This document shows positions 1-8,210 of a stretch of 64,000 nt of DNA, piece by piece. The position numbers were made by a program, and so were the translations under genes. How positions within the stretch are numbered: the stretch's first letter is position 1; each line of letters opens with the position of its first letter. This stretch comes from an uncultured Methylophilaceae bacterium. Lineage in GTDB: Bacteria; Pseudomonadota; Gammaproteobacteria; Burkholderiales; Methylophilaceae. Below the pieces are notes generated by a model. The model was not told the origin of the DNA. It made no database searches and was given only the letters and a program-made list of their open reading frames with translations. The stretch lies in assembly GCA_903870165.1 (NCBI GenBank), contig CAIQBW010000010.1, positions 1-64,000 on the forward strand. The letters are read 5' to 3'.

Positions 1-40
1 AGTCATTGACGTTAATCTTCCTCAGCTCTGTGTAATGCAT
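1..40 (-). CDS. 5' end of an unidentified gene, cut by the window edge
   Basis: On the minus strand an ATG at 40 opens 13 codons (MHYTELRKINVND...) that run off the window. A GGAGG Shine-Dalgarno sequence lies 8 nt upstream of the ATG. The gene begins 16 nt after the stop of the upstream minus-strand gene, so the two probably form an operon. Too little protein is visible to name a family. The call rests on the ribosome binding site and spacing only. Confidence 0.45.
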   Translation of the reverse strand, partial: MHYTELRKINVND

Positions 41-56
41 ATTCAATCCCTCCGCC

Positions 57-350
57 TCAAGCTGCCTTCTCATCTAGAACAGGACCTTCAATTCCCTCAT
101 CAATCAAGTACTCCATCCGTGACATATCCTTGAAGTGGGGTGCATTTAAATTCGCATGAATCTCTTCCATGGCTTTCTCATACATCCACTCAATACTCTT
201 TCTATCCATGAGCTCAATGATATTGATCTCACTATCCACTGGTCTGATTTCATCTACCTGTTCAAACACCATACAGACACACACATCATACGAACCCTGT
301 TCATACGCCACCGTTGCCCACTCGTAATTCCTTGCACGATTCTTTCCCAT
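57..350 (-). CDS. hypothetical protein, 97 aa
   Basis: Small acidic soluble protein that I do not recognise, beginning MGKNRARNYEW and rich in Glu, Asp and Met, with no signal peptide or membrane segment. The open frame extends back to 431. The ATG at 350 is chosen because AAGGAG stands 7 nt before it, while the upstream part is A+T-rich, poor in charged residues and has no ribosome binding site. It appears co-transcribed with the partial gene at the window edge. It sits beside an orphan HTH protein and a gene-poor stretch, which suggests an accessory region. The function is unknown. Confidence 0.6.
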   Translation of the reverse strand: MGKNRARNYEWATVAYEQGSYDVCVCMVFEQVDEIRPVDSEINIIELMDRKSIEWMYEKAMEEIHANLNAPHFKDMSRMEYLIDEGIEGPVLDEKAA

Positions 351-470
351 CTCGTTCTCCTTTTTCATGGAAGTTATTTGATGGGTATAGTATACGTTCT
401 TATACAAAATATTGTCAACAATATTATACAAAATAAATATAACTTTGCTAAGAGGCTTGTAGAAGGGGTT

Positions 471-695
471 TTATTTTTTGAGGGGATTGCCAGTGCCGAT
501 TAAGATCCAACGGGCACTGAAAGGGGTTTTGTCTTCTAATTCGTAGGCGTAGGTTGGATCAATAAGTTTTGTTCTGCCGGTTACCCAGTGGTTTACTAAG
601 GCTCTAGATGCGCCACATAAATTACCAAATTCTGTTTGTTTGGTAATTTGGAGATGCTCCATCATGTATTTGACGCGTTCTGCTGTGGTCTTCAC
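471..695 (-). CDS. small HTH (Cro/CI-like) DNA-binding protein, 74 aa
   Basis: Resembles the N-terminal DNA-binding half of lambdoid CI-type repressors. A helix-turn-helix can be seen around residues 18-45 (TKQTEFGNLCGASRALVNHW then VTGRTKL). It is followed by the typical 'SARWILIGTG' tail that precedes the S24 peptidase domain in full-length repressors. Here the protein stops at that point, so it has no dimerisation or autocleavage domain. The start is a GTG with no clear ribosome binding site. It may be a free-standing Cro-like regulator or the remnant of a prophage repressor; no other phage gene is nearby. The family call is moderate and the targets are unknown. Confidence 0.6.
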   Translation of the reverse strand: MKTTAERVKYMMEHLQITKQTEFGNLCGASRALVNHWVTGRTKLIDPTYAYELEDKTPFSARWILIGTGNPLKK

Positions 696-1130
696 AGGTT
701 ATTGATCCAATGTTTGGGACGGTTGAAATTATAAACTTTATTGAGCGCTTGATGGCTGATTAAGTGCGTTACAGCGCTAAAAGTATCAATTTACAAAACG
801 GACTAATTCTCATTTGGAAAATGCTCAAAAATAGCCTGCTAGAAAAAACAAAGCCAAACCTTTGGAATCGAAGACTGCTATTGGCTGACAGCGATATTTT
901 TGTGTTTGAAAGATCTAAAAATATGTAAAATCTCCAAAACAAACCCAATTGAACTCTGAGCTATATCTGGCCTGGCTTACAGGGATATTTTTTATTTTTG
1001 ATGCTATCTAGAAAACATACCTTGTTTTCGAAACAAACCCAATTTGATTAATTGAATATTTTTGTAAGTCTTGCTTTTTAGTTTACTTTCTAAGCTCGCG
1101 TTGTTGTGTTATCTAATGTCATAATAAGGC
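696..1130. other. gene-free A+T-rich intergenic stretch
   Basis: There is no convincing coding sequence on either strand for 435 bp. The stretch is A+T-rich and contains one exact 14-bp direct repeat (separate entry). No terminator, tRNA or structured RNA was recognised. It separates the accessory genes at the left end from the plus-strand genes that follow, and probably carries the promoter of the secreted-protein gene at 1131. Confidence 0.6.
937..1044. repeat. pair of 14-bp direct repeats
   Basis: AAACAAACCCAATT occurs at 937-950 and again at 1031-1044, 94 bp apart. In both copies further A/T-rich sequence follows. They could be paired regulator sites upstream of the gene at 1131 or traces of a deletion or insertion event. 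No function can be assigned. Confidence 0.5.
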
Positions 1131-1625
1131 ATGAATAAAACTTTCCTCCCATTAATTCTCCTTTTTTTCTCATTTGCGACTAATGCGGAAAATACGCTTC
1201 CGCCGATTGATTTCAGCAAAGCCATTTACGTTGTCCCTGTTGAGCCTAATGTTAGTTATGACGATGTTATGACTAGTCTCAAAGTTGTTTCTGAGGGCAT
1301 GAATTTTGTGAATCCTGCTAACTTTCCAATTGGCGAACACATGAAGCAACGCGGTCAAACGCCAGAAGGCGTTCTTGAAGTCCGTGCGTTTTGTAATTTA
1401 GGGATGGGTGCTGAAATTATGCTCGACCATCCAGAGTTTGTGGTGTTTGCACCCTGCCGTATTGGAATTTACGAACAAAAAAATCAGCTTTATTTGGCGA
1501 TAGATAGACCCACTTACGATTTAAAGAGCATTAAAAATCCAACCCCGCGTGCACAAAAAGCAGCGCAAGATTTAGAAAACACCTTAATTCAAATTATTGA
1601 TAAAGCCAGAAAAGGCGATATCTAG
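1131..1625 (+). CDS. secreted protein of unknown function, 164 aa
   Basis: The first 19 residues are a classic Sec signal peptide: MNKT, then a hydrophobic run LPLILLFFSFA, then a TNA-E cleavage site. The mature part of about 145 residues is therefore probably periplasmic. It contains two cysteines (in 'AFCNLGMG' and 'FAPCRIGIY') about 27 residues apart that could form a disulfide. The C-terminal half resembles a compact DUF302-like alpha/beta fold, but this is a weak impression, not an identification. The ATG was chosen because it directly opens the signal peptide; the ribosome binding site is poor. Its stop lies just before the IMPACT-family gene, so the two may be co-transcribed. Confidence 0.7.
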   Translation: MNKTFLPLILLFFSFATNAENTLPPIDFSKAIYVVPVEPNVSYDDVMTSLKVVSEGMNFVNPANFPIGEHMKQRGQTPEGVLEVRAFCNLGMGAEIMLDHPEFVVFAPCRIGIYEQKNQLYLAIDRPTYDLKSIKNPTPRAQKAAQDLENTLIQIIDKARKGDI

Positions 1626-1647
1626 TTCAACTCCCTCAGGTTGTCGT

Positions 1648-2208
1648 TTGTTAAAAATTACTAAAGCTGGTTTTGCTGAATCTACCGTTAATAAATCAAG
1701 GTTTATAGCGGTCGCTGAGTATTGTGCTGATGAACGAGCGGTTGGCGTTTGTTTGCGAAAATTAGCGATTCAACATCAAAGTGCGCATCATTTGGCTTAT
1801 GCCTTTCGTTTAAAAACAGAGCAGGGTATTGTCCAGCGCTTTAGTGATGCTGGCGAGCCATCAGGAACTGCAGGTAAGCCTATTCTTCAGTTTCTTGAAG
1901 GTCGTAATTTAATCAATGTCTGTGTTGGCGTAATTCGCTATTACGGCGGCATCAATTTGGGTACAGGTGGTTTGGCGCGGGCGTATGGCGGCACTGGAAG
2001 ATTAGCGATTGAAGATGCTACCATTGTGCCCTATGTGGAAATGAAGCAATTGCAGTTAAAACTTGATTATAAAGAGCTGGATTACTTTACCCGTGAGCTT
2101 TCCAAGATAGAGGGCGTTCTGCTGGAAAAAGTGTTTGGTGATGGTGTGACGGTTTTAGTAAGTTTGCCAGAATTGAGTGTTGAGGCTGTTTTGAAAAGAT
2201 TTGGTTAA
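1648..2208 (+). CDS. IMPACT/YigZ-family protein
   Basis: Member of the YigZ/IMPACT (UPF0029) family, cytosolic proteins of uncertain function related to regulators of translation under stress. The family signature is clear: 'KSRFIA' near the N terminus, 'FSDAGEPSGTAGKPIL' and 'VIRYYGGINLGTGGLARAYG' in the middle, and a C-terminal DUF1949-like alpha/beta domain. The open frame reaches back to a TTG at 1597, which overlaps the preceding gene by 29 nt. The TTG at 1648 gives an N terminus of family length and has a CAGG sequence 7 nt upstream, so it is preferred (186 aa). Family assignment is firm; the start is not. Confidence 0.85.
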   Translation: MLKITKAGFAESTVNKSRFIAVAEYCADERAVGVCLRKLAIQHQSAHHLAYAFRLKTEQGIVQRFSDAGEPSGTAGKPILQFLEGRNLINVCVGVIRYYGGINLGTGGLARAYGGTGRLAIEDATIVPYVEMKQLQLKLDYKELDYFTRELSKIEGVLLEKVFGDGVTVLVSLPELSVEAVLKRFG

Positions 2209-2276
2209 ACATCAGATGAAACTTAAGCATTTTTTGTGGCCTTGGACTTAATTTCAGAACCATTACTTTGAAAATG

Positions 2277-3083
2277 TTATCTCAGCACTAGAATCTCACC
2301 CTTGCCATCATTACTAATATCTCCAGCAAATCGTTGCGCACGATTTTGATTCATCTGTGCAAACTTGCTTGGTAAGTCACTAAACGATTTAAACATTAAG
2401 CTTAAGAATGGTAGAGTATGTGTGCCACAATCTTGTATCGTGGCGTGCAGTTTTGGTGTTTTGGTAAGAATTAGTGTGCCTCGACGCATGCCGTATCCTA
2501 CATATTCACCTACATTACCTAGCACGCCAATCGTGCCGGCTAGCATCCGGCTAGCGCAATAGGTTCCGACGTTACCTTCAATGAGAATAATGCCTCGACG
2601 CATTTGGTCTCCAGTACGCTCACCCGCATTACCTTTCACAATCACAATGCCGCCTTTCATGCCTTTACGATCACCAATAATGGCAGCACCTAGATAGTCG
2701 CCTACATTTCCGTTGATTTGCAGTAATCCGCCAGCCATCCCGCTTGCAGCAAAGTCAGCAACGTTGCCATTCACAGTGATGTTGCCATTTGACATATTGA
2801 ATGCTAGAAATGCTCCAGCATGACCGTTTACAGTAATTTTTCCTGTTTTTAAACCAGTACCGATGTGATCAATTTTGGATGTGCTTTGGTCAAACACGAT
2901 CTTGTTTGTGTCGATACCTGTGATTGCAAAAGCTTCGCCCGCTGCAATTTGTTTTTTTCCATACCAAAGCAAAGTGGATGCAATTTCAGCATGGGTTTTG
3001 TCAGCCAATAAATCTGGGGTGAGTGGCGAGACATCAAGTTTTTGTATTAAGTCTTTTTTAAGTGTAAAGGTTAAAGCGCTCAT
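2277..3083 (-). CDS. fhcC: formyltransferase/hydrolase complex subunit C
   Basis: Subunit C of the Fhc complex, which moves the formyl group from formyl-H4MPT to a methanofuran-like carrier and hydrolyses it to formate. It is homologous to archaeal formylmethanofuran dehydrogenase subunit C (FwdC). From about residue 75 to 215 it shows repeated Gly-Asn-Val-Gly style units (GNVGDYLGA, GNAGERTGD, GNVGTYCAS, GNVGEYVGY) spaced about 19-20 residues apart, as in the right-handed beta-helix shared with the glutamate synthase C-terminal domain. The length of 268 aa fits the family. Its ATG overlaps the fhcD stop codon (ATGA), so it is the last gene of a tight fhcBADC operon. Confidence 0.95.
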   Translation of the reverse strand: MSALTFTLKKDLIQKLDVSPLTPDLLADKTHAEIASTLLWYGKKQIAAGEAFAITGIDTNKIVFDQSTSKIDHIGTGLKTGKITVNGHAGAFLAFNMSNGNITVNGNVADFAASGMAGGLLQINGNVGDYLGAAIIGDRKGMKGGIVIVKGNAGERTGDQMRRGIILIEGNVGTYCASRMLAGTIGVLGNVGEYVGYGMRRGTLILTKTPKLHATIQDCGTHTLPFLSLMFKSFSDLPSKFAQMNQNRAQRFAGDISNDGKGEILVLR

Positions 3084-4003
3084 TCTGATTCTCCACTTAA
3101 ACTTTTGTCATTCATGATGTCGCGCAAATGGAATTGAAACTGACCTAATTTACCGCCGTAATTGCCTGCAGAAATACGCTTAATCCCATTCTCGGCACCA
3201 AGCTCGCAAGCGGCTTTGATGCCAACGTAAGTCGCTTTGCGAATATCCTTATCTGTTAAACCATCAATGACGATTTCCATTACAGATTCAATATCTTCAG
3301 AGAGTTGCGTATCAGTGATGCCTTTTAGCGTTGGGCAGAAGGCATCGTTAGTGGAGGCGAACATAGTTTTGTATTTCGAGCCTACTTTAGAACCTGAACG
3401 CACAACGCCGCCAGGGAAGGGCATGATGACATTCGGAATTTTTCTCATGGCCTCAATAGCTGCTTCACATGCGGCTAAGGCTTGCGGCTGAGATGCTGCT
3501 AGCACTAAGAAGTTGCCACCGCCGACGGCACGGACCATACCTGTGGTTTCTTCGGTAATAAATTCGCCGTCCATCACTGGGACGCGCCAATAGCGCTTGC
3601 CCCCAAATTGTTTCGAGGTTTGAAACCCATCCCCAAAGAAACGTAAGTTTTTACCGAGATTAATGCGCTCATTGCCATCAATGCCTGAGAATGCCGCTGC
3701 AGTAGGGCAAGTTAGGATGGTTTGTCCCATGCGATTTTCAAGTTGCTTCATTAGCACAGAGCTACCCATTGCAAACATTAAAATCGCAACGCCAGGACGT
3801 CCGTCAGGTGTCTCTTCTGGACCAAGCTCGCGCTCAATGCCAGCCTCAACGCCGCAGCCAATTACTGAAGTTGCAAAGCCCGTCATTGCGTTTGCCGCGT
3901 TGTAAGCCCATTTGTGATTTTGTGCTGTGATAATCACGCGCGTGCCGCGCATATTAAAAGCTTCGGCAAAAGTATCATCTATTTGTACGCCATTAATGAT
4001 CAT
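3080..4003 (-). CDS. fhcD: formylmethanofuran:H4MPT formyltransferase subunit
   Basis: Homologue of archaeal Ftr and the catalytic formyltransferase subunit of the bacterial Fhc complex. It transfers the formyl group between N5-formyl-H4MPT and the methylofuran carrier. The 307-aa protein is full-length for the family and begins MIINGVQIDDTFAEAFNMRG. Typical Ftr stretches include 'GCGVEAGIERELGPEETPDG' and 'MPFPGGVVRSGSKVGSKY'. The start ATG shares bases with the fhcA stop (ATGA) and its own stop overlaps fhcC the same way, indicating translational coupling. It is cytosolic and was named with high confidence from sequence and operon context. Confidence 0.96.
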   Translation of the reverse strand: MIINGVQIDDTFAEAFNMRGTRVIITAQNHKWAYNAANAMTGFATSVIGCGVEAGIERELGPEETPDGRPGVAILMFAMGSSVLMKQLENRMGQTILTCPTAAAFSGIDGNERINLGKNLRFFGDGFQTSKQFGGKRYWRVPVMDGEFITEETTGMVRAVGGGNFLVLAASQPQALAACEAAIEAMRKIPNVIMPFPGGVVRSGSKVGSKYKTMFASTNDAFCPTLKGITDTQLSEDIESVMEIVIDGLTDKDIRKATYVGIKAACELGAENGIKRISAGNYGGKLGQFQFHLRDIMNDKSLSGESE

Positions 4004-5676
4004 AGTGATTTCTCCCTGCGACCTTCACAGGCTTGCACGACAATGCCACCTCGTCCACCTTCTGCAATTTCATCACTACTTACTTTGAAATTTTCCATGC
4101 TCATGGTGTGATAAGTATCAAAATATTTCTTAATATCTTTTTCAATGCCGCGGTCAAATTCTGGCTTGACTGTATGCGTATGCCCCCAAGTGACTTTCAC
4201 TACCTGACCATCTTTAACAACAAGTTGACCGTCTTTAAAGACGTAATCAGGCTTTTCGAACATTTTCTCTCGGTCTGGGTTGTCTGTGTAAACTGTAATG
4301 TCTGCACCTGCTCCATCGCCTAGATGGCCTCTGTCATGCAAGCCAACCAGTTTAGCTGCGCCAGCACGCGTCATAATCGCAATATCGTACAAGCTGTATT
4401 CGCGGTCGATGCTGGTTAATGTACTCATGGCTTGCGCATCTAAATTAAGTGTTGTGAACATGTCGTTGCGGAAGGTTTTATCCATCAGTAACTTAATCAG
4501 ATGCGGATAGCTGGTAAATGGCGCACCATTTGGATGATCGGTGGTTAAGAAAATGCGCCATGGGTCGTCAGTGAGCAAGAAAATCTCAAGGCCAATTGCC
4601 CATTGCAATGCATTCACAAAGTTTTGGTCTTTGTATTTGAATGGCACGACGCCACAGCCGGAATCACATTCGATATCCATAATCACCGATTTGCGGGGCG
4701 AGCCTAGCGTGGAGTTGGCGAATTGGCGCATATTGTCGCCAGAGGCAGTGACGGTTTGGTTAAATAGAATCTGACCAACGTCGGCTGAGATATGTTTGTT
4801 CTTGTTAATCGCCTCAGCAATTTGTGCGGCACCCGATGAAAACTTACGGTCGCCTTCAGTACCATAACTGTGAAATTGAATATGCGTTAAATGGAGCGGA
4901 TAGCCTTCAGAGGCGCCCATCGTTTTTAGGGTGGTTTCCATGTTGCCTGGCACGCCCAAATTGTTGCCATGAACATGCAATGGGTGTGGCACGCGAAGCT
5001 CATGAACGGCGCGAGATAAAGCCTTTAATACTTCACGTGGGGTAACTTGATAATGCGAGTTTTGCTCGTCTAAATCTAAAGCGCGTTGATTAAACTTGAA
5101 CGCGTTAATGCCACCAGGATTGACTACCTTGATGCCTATTGCTTGTGAGGCATGCATAATCCAAGCGACGTAATCATTAATCGCGTTTTGATCTTTCTTA
5201 GCAGCTAACATACGCAAGAAGTAATCATCGCTGCCTATCATGGCGTAACCGCCTTTATCGATAATAGGGGTGTCGCCCATTTCCAAATGTGATTGGCGAG
5301 CATTGACAGGAGATAGCGCGGGCTCAAATGCTGCGGTATAGCCCATCTCTGCATAACGATAACCTGTGGTGAATGTTGATGGTGCTGCATGACCACAACC
5401 AGAGCGGCACAATGCGCTATGCTGACTTGGATCTGCGCGATGGTCCTCAGGCAACATCATGCGGGCAATATTCACTTTGCCGCCACCAATGTGGGTGTGC
5501 ATATCAATCGCGCCAGCCATCACCACTTTGCCGTTTAAGTTGTAGGTTTGATCGATGGTTTCATCATCACGTGGGCGGCTTACAATGCGGCCATCGCGGA
5601 TGTAAATGTCCATCACTTTCCCATCAACTTGATGGACGGGGTCGTAAACTTTGCCGCCGCTTAATTTAATCAACAT
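4000..5676 (-). CDS. fhcA: formyltransferase/hydrolase complex subunit A (amidohydrolase)
   Basis: Subunit A of the Fhc complex, a metal-dependent amidohydrolase homologous to FwdA. It hydrolyses the formylated carrier to formate. The metal-binding HxH of the amidohydrolase fold is at residues 60-62 (DMHTHIGGGKVN). Further metal-ligand-type histidines occur in 'LHVHGNNLG' and 'LTHIQFHSYG', and 'LTTDHPNG' supplies a late Asp/His. The length of 558 aa is usual for bacterial FhcA. It lies 23 nt after fhcB and overlaps fhcD by 4 nt. The ATG at 5676 opens a normal FhcA N terminus (MLIKLSGGKVYDP). Confidence 0.96.
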   Translation of the reverse strand: MLIKLSGGKVYDPVHQVDGKVMDIYIRDGRIVSRPRDDETIDQTYNLNGKVVMAGAIDMHTHIGGGKVNIARMMLPEDHRADPSQHSALCRSGCGHAAPSTFTTGYRYAEMGYTAAFEPALSPVNARQSHLEMGDTPIIDKGGYAMIGSDDYFLRMLAAKKDQNAINDYVAWIMHASQAIGIKVVNPGGINAFKFNQRALDLDEQNSHYQVTPREVLKALSRAVHELRVPHPLHVHGNNLGVPGNMETTLKTMGASEGYPLHLTHIQFHSYGTEGDRKFSSGAAQIAEAINKNKHISADVGQILFNQTVTASGDNMRQFANSTLGSPRKSVIMDIECDSGCGVVPFKYKDQNFVNALQWAIGLEIFLLTDDPWRIFLTTDHPNGAPFTSYPHLIKLLMDKTFRNDMFTTLNLDAQAMSTLTSIDREYSLYDIAIMTRAGAAKLVGLHDRGHLGDGAGADITVYTDNPDREKMFEKPDYVFKDGQLVVKDGQVVKVTWGHTHTVKPEFDRGIEKDIKKYFDTYHTMSMENFKVSSDEIAEGGRGGIVVQACEGRREKSL

Positions 5677-5699
5677 GGTTGAGCTCTCTTTTTATTCTT

Positions 5700-6974
5700 T
5701 TATAGCGCTGCTTCAATTGCGGTTATCACTTCAATCAAACTTGGCAATGAACTTTCGCGTAACTTTCCTAGTGGAAGACTCACCGAGCTATCAATACGGA
5801 ACATTGTGCCTGTGTGGTCGATGCCTGCGGTGCTGACTGGAATAAATACATCCGCATCGATTGCGTGCATGTTGGTATGACCAATCACTATTTTTGGAAT
5901 GTTCACATTGGGTGGTGTTTTATCTGGGTTAAATTCACTTACCCAAAGCAAAGCATCTGCTTCGTCATTCGCTAGCAATTGTTCCGCGCTAAAGTGATGT
6001 GGGTCGTATTCTGGATGCTTGCGCGCAAAACGACTACGCACTGGGTAGCCGCTAGTCCAAGTGCTAGTTTGATTAACGCTGTAGTCGCCTTCTGACCCAC
6101 CCAGCGGTAAGCCTGATGAGCGCGTTTTCGCATTCAGTTTAATCACTAGCTCGGTAATGTTTTGAATGGTGAGTTCTGCATGAGGTAAGTTTAAATCGCT
6201 ACTTACCCAAGTCACCACGCTATATTTGGCGGCTTTTAGACGGTCGCTTAAGCTTTCTAAATCTGATGTTTTAATACCCGCAATTTCTTTTGCAACTAAT
6301 GTTTTGCTTGCAATGATCGCACGCAAAGCGGCAACAACTTCTGGTAATCGTTCTGTGTCGCAAGGAAGCACGGTCGGCTTAACACCTTTGGGTGAAATGC
6401 CTGCGGAAGTGTCGATATTTTGACCGCCCAAATACACCACTTCACGTGAACTTGTGTCTTGATCAAACATGCTTTCTTTGTTCCAAACGTTGCGCTCAAA
6501 GAAGCGTGGATTGTGGCTCACAATATCGGTGCCAATGACTAATAGCAGGTCAACGCGGTTGCGCACTTCTGTGAGCGTTGTGACTTGCCAGCCTGAGTTT
6601 TGCAAAACTAATGTGTTGCGAAAGCTGCTATAAGCATTCATGTGGTCTAGTGTTGCGCCAACTTTGTCAGCTAGACTTAATACACCACGCATGCCTTGCA
6701 CTTCCGTCCCTAGACCAGCGAATAGGGGCTGATTGGAGGTGCGTAAAATCTCAGCAGCTTTATTCACTGCCTCAGTTAAGGAAACAGATTTTCCAGCAAT
6801 GCTTGGGCTTGAGGTTTGAACGGCACGTTCAAAAAATATCACGCTCTTAGCACAGCCTTTTTCGCTTACAGTAAGCAAGCCAGTGCTATCGCACGAAATG
6901 CGAACATCGTCACAGAGTAATCCGCAAGCAGGGCAGGTAACAGCTTCAAAAGTCGAAGCGCTGAAATTTGCCAT
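5700..6974 (-). CDS. fhcB: formyltransferase/hydrolase complex subunit B
   Basis: Subunit B of the Fhc complex and first gene of the operon. It is related to the molybdopterin/tungstopterin subunit FwdB of archaea, but bacterial FhcB proteins are known not to carry the redox cofactor, since the bacterial complex only transfers and hydrolyses formyl groups. The N terminus keeps a cysteine cluster (CPACGLLCDD, then GCAKS), reminiscent of the archaeal iron-sulfur/pterin region. The 424 aa length fits. AAGG lies about 9 nt before the ATG. The gene is divergent from mptG, with a 207-bp shared upstream region, suggesting joint control of C1-carrier synthesis and use. Confidence 0.94.
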   Translation of the reverse strand: MANFSASTFEAVTCPACGLLCDDVRISCDSTGLLTVSEKGCAKSVIFFERAVQTSSPSIAGKSVSLTEAVNKAAEILRTSNQPLFAGLGTEVQGMRGVLSLADKVGATLDHMNAYSSFRNTLVLQNSGWQVTTLTEVRNRVDLLLVIGTDIVSHNPRFFERNVWNKESMFDQDTSSREVVYLGGQNIDTSAGISPKGVKPTVLPCDTERLPEVVAALRAIIASKTLVAKEIAGIKTSDLESLSDRLKAAKYSVVTWVSSDLNLPHAELTIQNITELVIKLNAKTRSSGLPLGGSEGDYSVNQTSTWTSGYPVRSRFARKHPEYDPHHFSAEQLLANDEADALLWVSEFNPDKTPPNVNIPKIVIGHTNMHAIDADVFIPVSTAGIDHTGTMFRIDSSVSLPLGKLRESSLPSLIEVITAIEAAL

Positions 6975-7049
6975 CTGAAAAAACCTTATCTTTTGAAAAT
7001 AGAGCGTTTTATATATCCGTTCATTTTAATTCTTTAATACGTTGATATG

Positions 7050-7077
7050 TTGAATTAACGTGATTAAACCCTATAAT
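7050..7077 (+). promoter_or_regulatory. predicted sigma70 promoter for the mptG-mtdB-mch operon
   Basis: TTGAAT at 7050-7055 and a perfect TATAAT at 7072-7077 are separated by 16 bp on the plus strand, in the fhcB-mptG divergent region. Transcription would begin near 7084 and leave a leader of about 100 nt before the mptG start. Prediction from sequence only. Confidence 0.55.
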
Positions 7078-7147
7078 TTTTTGATTGTTAACTGAAATCA
7101 TCATTACGCCTAGACATAGGAAAAACCTAGTGTCTGCGCTACAATGG

Positions 7148-7165
7148 GTGCTTCAAAAAAAGCAC
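7148..7165 (+). promoter_or_regulatory. leader hairpin upstream of mptG
   Basis: GTGCTT and AAGCAC form a perfect 6-bp stem with a 6-nt A-rich loop, ending 16 nt before the mptG start. It could mask or position the translation start, as no Shine-Dalgarno sequence is seen. The hps leader has a similar GTGCT/AGCAC stem at 35734-35747. The regulatory role is inference. Confidence 0.35.
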
Positions 7166-7181
7166 TTGGGCGCCACTTTTC

Positions 7182-8180
7182 ATGACCAATTTAGATGTTG
7201 ATATGCTAAATTTAATCAGTGCCGTCCCTTGCAGTGTTAATGTCACGACGTCTGCTCGTTTGCATATGGGCTTTTTTGATCTAAACGGTGGTTTAGGTCG
7301 TAAGTTCGGTAGTATTGGTGTGAGCTTGCAGGCACCAGTCACGTCATTGAAGATTCATCCATCCGAAACATTCTCTGCCGAAGGTGAGTGCGCAGAGCGC
7401 GCCATGAAGATTGCACAGCAAGTGGCTGGCCATTTAAAAATTGATGGCGGCGTCCATATTGAATTAGATCAAGTCATTCCTGAGCACTCTGGCTTGGGTT
7501 CTGGTACACAATTATCCTTGGCCTTGGGTATGGCGATGAATGCCCTGTGTCAGCGTGATTTAACCTTGAATGAGATTGCAGTATTGACGCAGCGCGGCAC
7601 CCGTTCGGGTATTGGACTTGGAACGTTTGCTAAAGGCGGTTTGATTGTCGATGGTGGTCGTGCGTCGACATCGCCTATCCCCCCAGTGATTGCGCGTGCT
7701 GATTTTCCTGAAGATTGGCCGATTTTATTGATATTCGATAAGGGGCATGCGGGTGTTCACGGCAATGAAGAGTTAACCGCCTTTCAAAACTTGCCATTAT
7801 TCCCTGAAGCATCAGCTGCATTGCTCAGCCGTCATGTTTTGATGCGAGCCTTGCCTGCGATTGCAGAGCGAGATTTGCCTGCATTTGGTGAGGCTATTCA
7901 AACATTGCAAGCAGTAACAGGGGATTATTTTGCGCCAGCGCAGGGTGGCGGTCGATATACAAGTCCACTCGTCACTTTGGTGTTAAATCAATTACAGACA
8001 AATGGAGTGCGTTGTTTTGGTCAAAGCTCATGGGGCCCAACAGGATTTGCTGTGTTTGCAAATCAGCTAGAGGCGGAAACACAGCTCAAGCAACTTAATG
8101 CTACATTTGGTCAAGAACACAATTTACATTTTGTAATGACCAAAGCGAACAATCAGCCTAGTCAGATAATAGTCAGTTAA
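7182..8180 (+). CDS. mptG: beta-ribofuranosylaminobenzene 5'-phosphate synthase
   Basis: Catalyses the first committed step of methanopterin synthesis: 4-aminobenzoate plus phosphoribosyl pyrophosphate gives beta-RFAP with loss of CO2 and pyrophosphate. It is a GHMP-kinase-fold protein; the glycine-rich motif is visible at 'HSGLGSGTQLSLALGMA', and the N terminus 'TTSARLHMGFFDLNGGLGRK' is typical of the bacterial enzyme. The length of 332 aa is normal. The ATG at 7182 is used; an ATG at 7203 is also possible since neither has a good ribosome binding site. It heads an operon with mtdB and mch. The pabB gene at 39902 in the second island would supply its aminobenzoate precursor. Confidence 0.93.
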   Translation: MTNLDVDMLNLISAVPCSVNVTTSARLHMGFFDLNGGLGRKFGSIGVSLQAPVTSLKIHPSETFSAEGECAERAMKIAQQVAGHLKIDGGVHIELDQVIPEHSGLGSGTQLSLALGMAMNALCQRDLTLNEIAVLTQRGTRSGIGLGTFAKGGLIVDGGRASTSPIPPVIARADFPEDWPILLIFDKGHAGVHGNEELTAFQNLPLFPEASAALLSRHVLMRALPAIAERDLPAFGEAIQTLQAVTGDYFAPAQGGGRYTSPLVTLVLNQLQTNGVRCFGQSSWGPTGFAVFANQLEAETQLKQLNATFGQEHNLHFVMTKANNQPSQIIVS

Positions 8181-8210
8181 GAGTACTTTTAAGAATTGAA
8201 AGCGTAAAAA

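Noticed and set aside
5373-5669. 98-codon open frame on the plus strand inside fhcA
   Set aside because: It is the complement of a well-conserved catalytic gene, with no ribosome binding site or recognisable protein; a shadow frame.
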